From: Bugulina stolonifera | Lineage: Eukaryota; Bryozoa; Gymnolaemata; Cheilostomatida; Bugulidae | NCBI GenBank assembly: GCA_935421135.1 | Contig: OW285191.1 | Location: 11,659,700-11,723,699, forward strand | Direction of reading: 5' to 3' | DNA: 64,000 nucleotides | Shown here: piece by piece, positions 10,481-23,082 of the stretch | Layout: each line of letters starts with the position of its first letter | How positions within the stretch are numbered: position 1 is the stretch's first letter | Program-made: the position numbers and the translations under genes | Notes under the pieces: model-generated | Told to the model about the DNA's origin: nothing | Seen by the model: the letters and a program-made list of their open reading frames with translations, nothing else | Databases searched by the model: none

Positions 10481-13427
10481 AGGTCATATGATAATTATAA
10501 TAATAGATAACATTAAACATAATAATAATCAATTTAATAAGTTGGCTGGGCGCATAGGATAGTTAGTGATAGTGTTAGTTAGCCAACAACTTCAATTAAG
10601 TTAATGTGAACGTTCACGATTGCTTATTACTTATTAAAGAATGAATGAAAATTGAATTATTGAAGTTAAAAATAAAATGTAATAATTAATTATAATATTT
10701 TATTAATATAAAATAATATCAAATAAAAATCAAAAATCCAATTGATAGCGCTATAAGCTAAGCTTACCTTTTGTAAACTAGTACTTAGCCTAAATAATAT
10801 AATATTACCTGCGCTATTAATATTCAGCCACAACAATGAGCTCTTTAGTTTTTGAGGCATTCTAATAGCGTTAACAAAGAGCGTAAAAGGAAAGAGGATC
10901 ACTCAATGATAATACCCTGTCCCACCAAATACGCCCAATTTGGCGGTCCCGACGTTCCGTTATTCACTTACCCGCCATCTGCTTACTGGTAATTTAGATA
11001 GCTGTTCGACTTGAACGCCTAACTTAACGATTGCCAAATTGACGATCCTGTATTGATATCTCGTAAACATAAATATGTGGTTTATACGACGCCGTTGTAA
11101 ATAAGCGCGTCTTATTGGTCTGCGGAACGCCAATAGCCATGATGGATTTGTACACAAGGTGGCACAACTCTTTACTTAATCCGGACCGCGTTTGGAGGCG
11201 GGGGAGGGACAGTTTTTGGTCGGAGTGATCCCTCTTTCCTTTTACTTTCTTTGGCGTTAATATATTCGTATATTACCCAAAGAATTGACTTCTCTTTAGA
11301 GTCGCCTAAAAACTACTATTTGTGGGCGGTACGAGAGAAAGTGAAACTACTACATGTGAACTGAGCAGCTCACTTTGTTATTGTTTTATATCCATGTACA
11401 TGTATTTGTGGCAAAACAATGTAATTTTCGGATTGATTTCTTCTTGTTTGGTATCTGTTGTTATACAAAAATTGTAATAGGTCCAGTTAGGTGCTCATAC
11501 GCTTACGTTCCACTAGATTAATAGAGAAAGTCAAGACAAAATCTGGTCCAGTCAATGTGAATTTCAAGTCACAAGACAAGTCAGTCAAGTGAAGTGTGTA
11601 TTCTAATTCTGTATTACTATTTTCTATGTGTGCATTTATTTATGATATTGAACTGACTTGCTTAAAAAGTAATGCTAGCACTCCCTATAGTTTATTTTAT
11701 TAATTTAGGATTTAAATGTTCTCTTGGATGTTTGCTCACTACTTTCCTATGATAATCATAATGGTGTGACGTGTGGGTGATCGAAATGAAAATAAATTGG
11801 CTATGTCATAATTTGTTCACCATGTTTAATTAGTTTACTAGTTGTTATTGTATATTCCACAATTGAATTGCCCAGATTGTTATACTTAAGACTATGTCAT
11901 GGTAGCAATGAGTTTAAAAACCTGCTTCTCACTAAATGGCTGAATTAAAATTAATTGTAATAAATTAAGTTATATATTAATTTAATATTTAAAACATAGA
12001 AAAAGGTTACTGTAATTTGTGTACAGATTTCAAGCCTAGTTGATTTTAATTGATGCCATTGTTATGTATATATATGTACAACGTATCCCTAGGTACACTG
12101 TCTTGTACTCTTATAGTCCTACACTTATTATTTATTTATAATATACTGATACATGTACTTATTGGTAATAAATAGATGATAGCTTGATAGTTAATATGTT
12201 GAATGGAATGAATGTATGAACCGAACATATATAATTTTCAAATTAGGATAGCCTTTGATACTTTTTTGTGGTTTGTGTCACTCAGTAATATAGAGAAGAA
12301 AGCTGCTTCTGCTTCAATTTTGGTGAAAAACAAAGGCTGTCTCAGATTTTTCTACTTCTCCACCAACCCCCCCCCCCCCCCCCCGAACCTAACTATGTAA
12401 TAATAAATTATTTATAAAATAGCTCGCTGCAAATGTTTTGAGTTATCTCTGCAAATCGTGGGTTGTCTGTGTCAATCTTCTGTTATTTATATGAACTTTG
12501 CAGTTAGCGTGATTGAGTTACATCACAAGCCTATAAGCAAGCACTATATATATGTAGTAGCTTATCCTTATAGCAATGTCAATGGATGTTTTGTAAGGTT
12601 GTGTATCTTAATACAGCCACTTTTGAGAATGAGATTCTATCCCTGCTTAGAATAATTACAGATTAACAGGGATTAAATTTTAATTAATTTGCTTTGTGGT
12701 TAGTTGAACTTTGAATCAAACTATATTCTTGTCAATCCACCAACTGGGTAGGGAGAAAAAGGCAATTTTTGTTGTTTATCATCTTCCACGCTACTTCTTT
12801 GTCTGGTGTTTAAATAAATCAGATTGGTTATGGCTGCACTTGAACTAGCAACCCTCCATAGGCCATGCTGTCTTTGTCATCGACAGCCAAGATAAACTTA
12901 TTTAGATAGTATTGCCAGAATTTAGCCTTATTTCTAAAAGCTTGAACTGTTGACCACAGCTAAAATTATGGGTACTTTTCTAACACACCCGGATAGTGAA
13001 CAGAAAACCATCCAGGTGATCATCACCATAAAATTAGCATCCTGGTTGAGCAGAGTAAAATGAAAAGTGGCACGATATGCTATAAAAATTTCATTGGCTA
13101 TGAATTTGCAATTTTGACAGTAAACATAATACTAAACCTCTAAATTTAAAAGTTGCCCAGACATCCTAGTTTATATCCAAACAGGCACACTGTTTCAGTT
13201 TATCCTTGAGGTATAAACGGCTTGCTGTTGACATGGTTATTAGTTTATAATGTAATTATACGCAGTTGACAATATTAGAGCTGAGAGACTTCATGTAATT
13301 AAATTTTGGACATCTAATTATCTTTACAGAGAGTCTTCAAGTTAACCTAATTTGCCACAAAACTATTGGTTTAAAAGTCACATTGAATTGTATTGCAGAT
13401 GAGAGAATAATCTACAACAACTTTGCT
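10481..13427. other. AT-rich spacer with one GC-richer island
   Basis: No exon was recognised. Around 10,915-11,230 the base composition turns noticeably richer in CG dinucleotides, between AT-rich flanks. That could be the promoter region of the RALBP1-like gene (leftward), of the ZP-like gene (rightward), or of both. The rest is plain AT-rich sequence with a poly-C run. Confidence 0.35.
12367..12384. repeat. Poly-C run
   Basis: Eighteen consecutive C residues. The length in an assembly may be unreliable. Confidence 0.9.
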
Positions 13428-16400
13428 ATGGTTGTCAGCAGCAGGATGGGTGTGAATCTTGTCATAGTCACTTTTCTAGTCATTGTGCTGGTACTTGCAG
13501 GTTGGTGGAAATATACAAATCTTTTTATGTGTGTAATATACACAGTTACAGAACACAGTGCAAAATATACGCTACCTGTAATAGTGTATTTTATTTTGTG
13601 GATGTATTGGCTATTGTGCATGAGATTTGTAAGTAGTGTAGTTTTACTAAGTGGTCTGTAAATTATTCTATCGCCTTATCTGTATATGTGTTATGTAATA
13701 TACAAGTGTACATGTTTGATGCCCAAATGTAGCATAATACACAATATAGTATAATATAATATTATAATATATTATATAGTATAATGTAATATAATATAAT
13801 ATAGTGTAATATGTGATATAATGCAGGGTTTAATTTTGTAGTAGTAGCTTTCACAGCAGGCCTAACTACCTTTTGCCAACTACATGCCAGTGTATCAGAA
13901 GAAAATATCCTATCCTAAAATGTTTCCTATCTGATAGCTGGAACTCCATTTTGAAATGGCACTATTTGTTTACTATCAGCTCAATTACTATAAAATCAAA
14001 CTCTAAAAATAATAACCAAATGGACAAGCAATTGAAGTCAATAACCGCAAAACTCTGCAGAAAAGGGTATTTGTCCAAACACAAGTACAAGTGTCACATT
14101 TTTATGGCCACTATTCAATATACAATCTAAGTGCCAACTGTTTCATAAGACATACATAAAATGGTAAATAAATTATATGTTCCGCTCTGGCTCCAGTAAC
14201 TGCTCTACTCAATGAGAAATACATTAAAACATGATTTATGGACTTGTTTGCTATCACAAGCAGTTATATTCAGATTACCAAACTGTTTGCTTATTGATAA
14301 TGTACAAGTATATAATGTAATGGAGGACCTGGAATGGGGTTTGGGAAAACGTTACATATCCTTACGATACCCTACCAGTATGCAAAGGTCTTTTACACCA
14401 AATGCTATAATTTAGTATAATGTTACAGTGGGATATATAACATGTACATACATGACTGTATGCACACAGGTAGCAGATTCCCTGAAAATTAGTCTGGGTT
14501 TCAGACCATAAGTGGGCGGATATTATGACTGTTCTGTGATCATTGAAACCGCTTACCTGGCCATCTGGAGGGCGTGAAACTCAGACTAAATGTTCTATCA
14601 AATTGAGAATTTGGTTGACAGGATGGGACTGTTGACCTGGGATTTCCCTTAGTCAGAGAAATCCATCCCTAGTTCATGAGCACATCTAGGTTTGTCGACC
14701 AAAAGGAAGACTTTGCTTTTGGCCCGGGTTGATGTGCTGGCAACCCTGTAACGGAAAGGGGCCGGAAAATTATTGAGGAAGTTGGACTGTGCCTGAAATT
14801 TAAGCCGCAGAGACACTAAATATTGTAATTAATTTGTGTCTTTATAAAATTATCCGTCAATGTGTTGCTCAAATTCTGATCTATAGACTGCAAAGTAGAA
14901 TTCTCTAAAATTGTGGTGTCACTTGTAAACATTGAACGAAGACCTTAGGCTATGGGAGAGCTCAGGATGCCTATGCATAATAGTAGTAGAAGTACATACT
15001 TTGCCTATATCAAACAAATACACTGCTAGCTGGCTAGACATTTATTGGTTTACAAAGTAGGTAAGGAGAGAATCAATATAACCTAAGGATATGTTTGTTT
15101 AGCCAGTGTTATGTTTCAGCTTCAATTAAAAAGCAAATAGTTACTTTATTCCAAGTGACAAAGCTAGTATTATTCTTTTTCTCTCTATACGTTTTTTGTT
15201 TCTCGGCTTGGCCTGTGTTGCTGTTTGTATATCATAATATATCATACCACTAAAACAGTAATCGTATGTACAGCTTTCTGTCATAAGCCTCACGTTATAC
15301 AAAACTTTGTTTAAATATTATAAAATTTATTTGCTAACTGCAGAAGATTTGCATATTCTGAATTGCTTGCCCACCCACGAAGTTTTAGGTTTGTGTCAAT
15401 AATACATGTAAATCACAAGGAAATTGGCTACTCCTACCCCTGGGGAGGAATATATTTTAATTTAGATTTAATAAAATATCGAAATATTGAATCATGTTCT
15501 CAATGATTGAGTTCAAATAGATTTCTGATTCCCTATACAGTTAATCACACTGAACACTGCATAGTATGAATGAAATGGAGATACTTGTAGTAAACAGTAT
15601 AAACTATAAAGTTTGTACGTGGAACCCAGGCTAGATATACATATAGAAATATAGAAGCTACCCTAGTCATATGGTCTTACTTTGTTCAAGTTAGTAAGAT
15701 TGGATAGGGAAAGAATAGTCATTTAGTGATACGCAAACATTCAAGGCCAACACTGCTATGCTGCCTACAGCACACCCAACCACTAGTGAATGGAATAGAT
15801 TACTCTTTCTAATCTAACCAGTTTAGTTATCGCAAGGATACATACAGTTTAGGCTGTAGAGTGCTGTATATTAGTGTATCAGACATATTATTGGTGTTAA
15901 CCACAATTATGATTAGGGTTTTTGGACTATACATTGAATATAATGTGAGTTGATTATGATTGAATATTTGTCTAAATTGTAGAGACTGCATCAGGAAGGC
16001 AAAGGAAAGGTTTTTTTCTAAAGCCTGAGGCTTTCGATTCTGGAAATGTTCGATCTACCTCGAGGAAACTTAAAAGTATAATGCATACTTCCTGTCTCAA
16101 CGACAGAATATATATTACATTCAGGTACAGTATACACTACAGTATACGCTACGGTGTACACTACAGTATACGCTACGTGATGTGCTACGGTATACATTAT
16201 GGTGTACACTACAGTATATGCTAGACTGCTATAGTATACACTACGGTATACGCTACAGTATATGCTACGGTATACATTATGGTATACACTACAGTATATG
16301 TTACAGTATACACTACAGTATATGCCACAGTATACACTACAGTATATGCCACAGTATACACTACAGTATATGCTACAATATGGTATACCATACCTACAGT

Positions 16401-19400
16401 ATACGCTAAGTGATGAGCTACGCTACGGTATGCAGTACACGGCATACTGTGAAATGAAATAATATATAGTAATTATAATGTATGTCTCATTCTGATTGGC
16501 TTCATTGAGCATGTATTGCACCTCGCATCAGAAAATCCTATAGCCTCGGATACTACCATGTTTTGTAAAGGAGGATTGACTAATCACATGTAAGGAACAT
16601 GGTGTGCTGCCCTTAGAATTCAAGCTGTGCAATGGTTTTCTGTGCTGATTATTCGTCTCCTTTAGCTTTGACCGTGATGGCCATAATAACACATATTTAT
16701 AGTTATCTTACCGTTCTCTTGATGTTCTTGTAGTCAGAAGGAAATGATTGAGCTGGGTATATTACCCAATCAGATCTCACTAGAAGATTCTCAGTGTATT
16801 TTCTCATCCAATGAGACCCATTACGTTGCTCAGGTAGTCTACAGGTCGTTGACCTGTGGGTCAAGACACACAAGAGATGCTGTGAATGGACTGCATACTA
16901 TAGACAACTCCGTTAGGTTCATGCCTCCCTCTCTCGTACGAAAGAACATGCCCACCTATGACGATGAAGATGGTAAATTTGCACTCAATCATATTAAAAC
17001 CATGAAAGGAAAATAATTGCTTTGATATGACTGATCTGTTGTGTACATGTACTACTTTACTGTTGTGAAGTTTTATGTTGTAATTGAGATTATTGTCATA
17101 ACATTATACACTAAATAAAAAACAAAGTAGTTCATAAGGGACCGACAAAGATTTTCGTTCTCACAACAAAAACATCCGTGTTTGGGGTTGTATCACAGCT
17201 CATCTAGCGCTTGGTGCAGTCACCATGGACCTTAAATAATTTAACTCACTACCTCAAGCAGGTTACCTGTGTATTGAAAAAAAACAATGGACGGTCAAAA
17301 ATTAAAAATAGAAACTATGTTATATTTTTCTTGCAAGGAAATTTGTAATCATTTCCAAGAGGTTTGTGGAGATGTTGTGAGAGATTATACTACACCCGTC
17401 TCTCCTAGCTATGGGACTATTTAGACCTAACTGGGGTCGACAGTTTAAAGTGTTTTGTATTCACACTCTTGTATAGTTGTGCTGGAGACGGTTGACCAGT
17501 TATGAACTCTTTGCTTTTAGAGGTGGAGAAATCGGTCGAAGGGTCTGGAGCTGGTGAGGAAGGTCAAGGTGAACAGCTACATATGATAAGCATACAGTTC
17601 CAGTGTCAGTACAGATATGCTGTGATGCCCTACTCTTCTACTATAGGGCCCCTGTCTGATCCCTCATCTACACTATATATTGAGGTAAGCTACTTATTAT
17701 ACCTGGGAATAGTTGGAATATTAATGCTGTATGGGAGGGCAAATCCTTTATATATCGGTAATGGAGCAAAAAGGACTTTATTTACAAGCAGTTGAGAATT
17801 TTGTTTCTAGAATCATAAACATAACTTAACATGTTCTCAGAAGCCTAGCCTTATAACTTACAATGCCTAGTTGGGGATAGGTTATTTTCATGGTTGAGCA
17901 AATGAAAGAATTCCCTTGCAATAAAAACTTTATATCAGAGGTAATATTTTATGTCCTATATGATGCTACTGTCTCAGATTGGCTAGTTGACTATGTGGTA
18001 AAGCGTTATACTTCAGCAAGCATGTTTTATCTCCTTGCTATGCATGCTTATTCTATGCAGTTACATTTATCTACAGACAATGCCAATATTGCTATCAATT
18101 TATCAGTATCAGAAAGCCTCAACTTTGCATACATTGACATTGATATACACAGAGTATAGAGTTCTACCTGCGCATGCTATAGCATAGATATTATGCAAGG
18201 CTGCACGTTGTTTAGGTAACATACATGTATATTCCATGTTGCCTTCTTTTATTTATTTACTGGTCACATGACTGTGTTCCAGTGTATTCCCCAGCACCAA
18301 GTCTTCCTTGAATTAATTGGATCATAGAGCTTATACAAACACTCAAACACATGTCTATGGCTGAGGTCAATGACCTTTGAAGATGTAGCCTCCAAAATAC
18401 TGTTTATCTTCCAACCTGCTAAAACATTCAGTCTGGGTTTTCTCTTTAATTGTACATTTTCGATTTCCCTCTTTTCTCTGACTTAATTTTGATTAGTGTT
18501 TTCTAACATTTTATTATTGCATTAAATCTGCTTTCCATTCGCTATGCAATGCTGTATTGGCAAGAGAGACCTGCAACCAGTTATTATATGATGTCTATAA
18601 AGCGTTTTAATGATTTTTATTACATAACCTGCCATTCAATAAAAGTTTAAAAAGAAATTTCAACTGCCTGAATGGTCGCAACTAATTTTTAATTAGTCAC
18701 TATGATGGTGACTGGAGTCTGGTGGCTAACGTATTCGCAAATTTCTTTTGGTAAACAGACAATTTCTTTCACTTTGACTCATTTATTTATGTATAGTTAT
18801 TTGGCAAGGCCTCAAAAAGCTGCTAATTCTCTAAAGTAATAACAAATAGTTATTGGTGGTGATTGCAGTGGAGTTATCATCACTTTCAATTATTTTACGT
18901 GAGGAGATAACTACAAATCCTACTACTGAATTTTCTGTGAAATATACAAGTGATGTAATGTATTACTGTATCATATCAATCAGAGGCAGCCAGTTTTTGG
19001 TTAACAATCAGTCTGCTATAATTGTAGTCACTATGATTTTTATTAGCTTTTCAATGTCATCGAATTTCATTGTAACTAGTTGGCCCATGTGTAATAACAT
19101 GTACATGTAGGTCTATGTAATAGGCTACATTATGTGGGGTAGACCTAATTTATTATTTGTGATCATATTCTGAATGTGCAATGTTTTAGGAGGGGGATAA
19201 AGACGTCCCTTCTTCGCTTCCAGGATGTCCAGATAAAGTAATAAGCCTACCTTGTAACTGTAAGGTAAGTTCGTAGACTTCAATGGGCTGGGGGTAAAAT
19301 CATGGCTTGTTAGTTACGACACTGGATTTCCAACCAGTAGTGGGCAGATTATACAGATTTTCAGATTCAACATGGTGTCCAAAATGGCCTCTAACATCCC

Positions 19401-20107
19401 ACTCTAAGATGCACATGTGCTATTTTTATGTAGTTTGGAGTTATCCCCTCAGTTGTCATCGAAATAGTATCCAACGAAATGGCGAGAGGAGGCAACTAAT
19501 GTGGCAAAATCTTTTTAATAACATTGTACTCGATCATATTGTTAAAAACGGGTTTTCTTTACTTGAATGTATTGATGATCACTACACTGCACAAATCGAT
19601 CTAGTAATTGATTTCTTCAGTGATATCATGGGAAGATAACTGCATATGTTGTGATTTTTCTGTTCTGCAGAGTATCATAAGAGCACCTGTTAGGCTTGCA
19701 ATTGAGCAGTCATATTTCAAATGGGCTAGCTGTTTTTGGGCCGGTGGGAGTTATTGTAGAAATGGAAACTAGTGCAACACACACATTGTACATATCAATG
19801 CAACTATTTCTGAATAATAATTACCATTTTTTCTATCATCTAGGAACAAGGAGCGAATACTGATAAAGTCGTATCTGAAAAAACTCAAGGCGTAGATGTG
19901 ACCGCTGTGATTTGTGTAGCTATTGCTGCTTTCTTCCTTGGTGTAGCCCTCTCTCTCACCATGTGCTGTATGTGGAGCATGCACCAGAAGTCCCGTAAGA
20001 AGACCTCTTTATCTGTCTATGATTCTCGGTCTAGCAATGACAGTGATGAATACGGTTTCAACTGCAGACTAACGTCAGAAACTCCGCTTACTAAGCCGTC
20101 AGCTTAA
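13428..20107 (+). CDS. Type I membrane protein with ZP-like exons (incomplete model)
   Basis: Exons supported by splice sites and frame are 16734-16972, 17521-17684, 19190-19264 and 19844-20107 (stop TAA). A likely first coding exon is 13428-13500. It encodes MVVSSRMGVNLVIVTFLVIV and ends in phase 1, like a signal-peptide exon. The 16734 exon needs phase 2, so at least one exon in 13.5-16.7 kb is missing from this model. The exon at 16734 has the ZP-like pattern DSQCIFSSNETHYVAQVVY followed by LTCGS. The next gives IQFQCQYRYAV, matching the ZP F-x-C-x-Y element. Exon 19190 gives CPDKVISLPCNC. The last encodes a hydrophobic span (VTAVICVAIAAFFLGVALSL) and a basic, serine-rich cytoplasmic tail. 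ZP domains polymerise extracellular coats and matrices. A possible polyadenylation signal lies at 21112. ZP membership is inferred from cysteine spacing and is moderate in confidence. Confidence 0.62.
14600..14818. mobile_element. MITE, degraded relative of the element at 1006-1274
   Basis: The segment TTTTGCTTTTGGCCCAGGCC of the first element has a close match here (GACTTTGCTTTTGGCCCGGG). The blocks CCCTGTAACGGA and GGCCGGAAAAT also follow in the same order. The right terminus (GCCGCAGAGACACTA) resembles the first copy's end. The left terminus is not recognisable, so this copy is truncated or diverged. It lies between the putative signal-peptide exon and the ZP exons. Confidence 0.6.
16125..16445. 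repeat. Degenerate GTATAC-rich tandem repeat
   Basis: About 16 irregular copies of a roughly 20-bp unit of the form CACTACAGTATACGCTACGG make up this block. GTATAC is palindromic, so both strands give long tyrosine-rich open frames that are artefacts. It sits 290 bp before the ZP-like exon at 16734. Confidence 0.88.
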
Positions 20108-21111
20108 ACTGCATGTTTTTACTAAACTAGTCGTTTACAGTAGAACTGTATTGTTTCTGTTTTATTACACAGTATTTAGTGGATTAGTGGATTTATATAG
20201 TACACACATTACAGTATTCTACTGCCCTACCTATATTACTTGTAGCTACATGTACATGTATATACATTATTGTAGGAAATATCCATTTATTATTTTAAAA
20301 AAAATTTAGATCTAGTTGGATGTTAACTATAGTCTGTAGGAACTGCCTAATTTCCACATAATTATGAACATTAAGTATGCTATGAACTTGTTAGTCTATG
20401 TTACACTACTTGTATATTTTTCAGGTTAGGCTAACCAAACTAGTAGTATGTATTTACAATCAAGTTTGGAGCTGTCTTTCATGGTTTAGATTTTCTTTTT
20501 GATTTTGAGTATCTTATCAGCAGTTGCTGTTGATCACACTCGATACAAAAGAGTTCAAACTTGCATGTTAGTCAACACTGGCAATCCCAAATTATCACCA
20601 AAATCATGGATATGCATCTCTTGTGCCATTACTTTTATTTTAACGATTTGGATTTTTAACTTTCCTTGACATTGTGTAAATTTTTACTTATGAATATGGA
20701 TATACTTTTGTATTAACACATGTTCATTGCATACACCAATTTATTATCATAATAGACTGACACGTATATACTGTTGAAGTTGTCATCTCATTGTCAGTGT
20801 GTGTTGTGGGAGGACAACTTCCTATTTTCAGATATTTGGTCACACACTGGATACCAACCAATCAATGGTAAAATTCTATAGACTGTTCAATTTTAAATGT
20901 TTATCTCATGATTTTGATTTATCACCTACAATGTATATGTAGTTATAATACCCTATAACTAAGTATTGTCATACACACTTTATTAAATTAATGTATACAT
21001 AACTCTACACATCGCAGCTGGTGCATTTTTATAAATGGGTCAACTGTATATCTTATTAGCTGTAAATTTATATGATATTACCTCATTTTGATGTAAATAG
21101 TATTATTCTAG

Positions 21112-21117
21112 AATAAA
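21112..21117 (+). terminator. Candidate polyadenylation signal of the ZP-like gene
   Basis: AATAAA, about 1 kb after the stop codon at 20107. The distance is long but no earlier canonical signal stands out. Confidence 0.35.
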
Positions 21118-21150
21118 ATGTAAACAATTTCAACATAAGTTTGATATAAC

Positions 21151-21214
21151 GAGTATTGTACCATACGGATGTGTCCAATGAACTGCCTATAGGCAGTTCA
21201 TTGGTACAATACTC
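21151..21214. repeat. Perfect 30-bp palindrome inside a larger inverted repeat
   Basis: Bases 21175-21204 read the same on both strands (centre TGCCTATAGGCA). Outside them, GAGTATTGTACC at 21151 is matched by GGTACAATACTC ending at 21214, with a short unpaired segment on the left only. It begins about 35 bp after the candidate polyadenylation signal. Confidence 0.9.
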
Positions 21215-22264
21215 AACTCTGTTTACAATGTGCTGTATCACATCACATGTAATCCACCCATCTATAATCAAGGCATGAACTTATGGTCGTTGTGTTCTAT
21301 GTAAGCTTATATGGAGTTTGGTTCGGCTCTTCACCAAACTCATATAGAAAGTCTCTTATGATTGGGCACCTTTATAGCAATATAGTGTAACATAACAGTG
21401 CTGCTAGTATACCTTGTGGTTCGAGAAATAAAATAATTTATCTGATGCACACAATGGAATTGCTCTATATCTGGATTCTACGAGTGCATGTTTCTTTCTA
21501 TGTATATTTTCAAGTTACTTTATACAACATGTACGTGCACATAATTATCATACTATACTCTTTTAAGCTGTAGCCCACGTCTACTAAACTCATGAAATGG
21601 TTTTAACATCAGTACATATTGGACTCTTCCTTTCTCACAGCCAGACAGAGCAGAGGGCCCCACTTTTCCTATCATTGCTACATTATCCTATAGTTTGCCA
21701 TTGTACTATCCAGTTTGGTTGATTTACATGCAAAGTAAGATGGATTAAACACATATAGGCAGATTGTGTATACTGTGACATGTAAATGTAGCTGAATAAT
21801 TGTAGTTGACACAAATCCTGCAATAAGTCTAATATTGCACAATTTGATGCAACCTTGGATCCTCGTTTGTGGTTGGTGCAATTGGGTTGGGGGGGGGGGG
21901 TTACCCCACATACATGCATACAGCTAAAAGCTGCACCTGCCTCAAATCCTGCTGGTCAATATACAGAACAGTAGAATATGAATACTGTTACATGTCATAT
22001 TATAGTCTCATGTTTTATACACTGTGTATTGCCATAAATTATAATGTAATGGATTGCGTTATTATCATATCTACATAAAGACATTTTCCAAACTGGTAGG
22101 AACAGTTGCAACTTTTGGACAAGTACAGAAACTAGACGACAATCTACTCAAAATGAGTTTTGTAAACATTGCTATAACATTATTAAATGTACAACCAGAT
22201 AAATTTATATCAAAAGGTAAGAGGGTGCCATGCACACTGCGTGCACACTACATGCACACTGTGA

Positions 22265-22400
22265 TACTGTGTCACATTGTACCATACTGTGTCACATTGT
22301 ACCATACTGTGTCACATTGTACCATACTGTGTCACATTGTACCATACTGTGTCACATTGTACCATACTGTGTCATATTGTACCATACTGTGTTACACAGT
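22265..22400. repeat. 20-bp tandem repeat
   Basis: Six to seven near-identical copies of ACTGTGTCACATTGTACCAT. Every reading frame stays open through it, which explains the His/Cys/Tyr-rich open frames seen here. Confidence 0.92.
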
Positions 22401-23082
22401 GGTACAAAGCACTAATTAGAGATTTGCTTCTTTTCGGCAGTTATGTGTTTTTAATGCAGGTTGCATCAGCGATATTAGAGATTTTTTCTGCACCACCTCC
22501 ATTATACCAGTGATGCAACACAATAACATGGCCAGCATGATTACTAGATAAGTTATCATATTTAGTCAATAAGTAGACAGTGGTAGATAAAGTGTTAGTG
22601 AATGGGTCAAACAAGGATGACACATTTGTAGCTAAGCCCTCGTGACATATCACACTTCATCTTCTTCTTAAAAACTGTAGCCTGGAGGAATGCTCCCTAC
22701 ATACATGTATAAGGTTTAAGTGAGCACCTCTCTTCTCCTGAATTAAAGGTAAGTTACAGTCCTGCAGTATTAATTACACTTTTAGCTAGGCTCTTGTACA
22801 TGTATATTAGTCTTTGTATGACTAAGCTTTTGCTATATTGTTATTGGGTGATCCATGGGCATGCAATTCCATATGTCATAACTGCATTGTTATGGACATT
22901 GAAGTATTTCATAACTGCAGTACGTAAGTGGACCTACACGCATACCCTATAACCATATTACAGGTAAAGTGGTGCTATGGTGGCTTAAATAATATAGTAA
23001 TATGTGTTTAACACTCATTGGAATAAGTTTCCTTTCTTCCAGGTAATAAGTTGTTTATTCTGCAGGTAATATTGGGGATAGA

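Larger units (their letters stand above)
20108..23082. other. 3' flank of the ZP-like gene and upstream region of transporter A
   Basis: Contents are an AATAAA at 21112, a palindrome at 21151-21214, a G-run near 21889-21901, and a 20-bp tandem repeat at 22265-22400. A TTCTGCAG acceptor at about 23066, just before the transporter A start codon, suggests an upstream noncoding exon that I could not locate. Confidence 0.4.

Noticed and set aside
16182..16462. Tyrosine-rich open frames on both strands
   Set aside because: They come from the palindromic GTATAC tandem repeat; there is no splice or start context.
16973..17016. Read-through of the ZP-like exon to a stop at 17014 as the natural gene end
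   Set aside because: The sequence after the GTAAAT donor is not like the domain, and the next exon at 17521 continues in the correct phase. A short alternative isoform cannot be excluded.
22054..22513. Open frames of 60-120 codons with repeated SHCTILCHIV-type peptide
   Set aside because: They are generated by the 20-bp tandem repeat.
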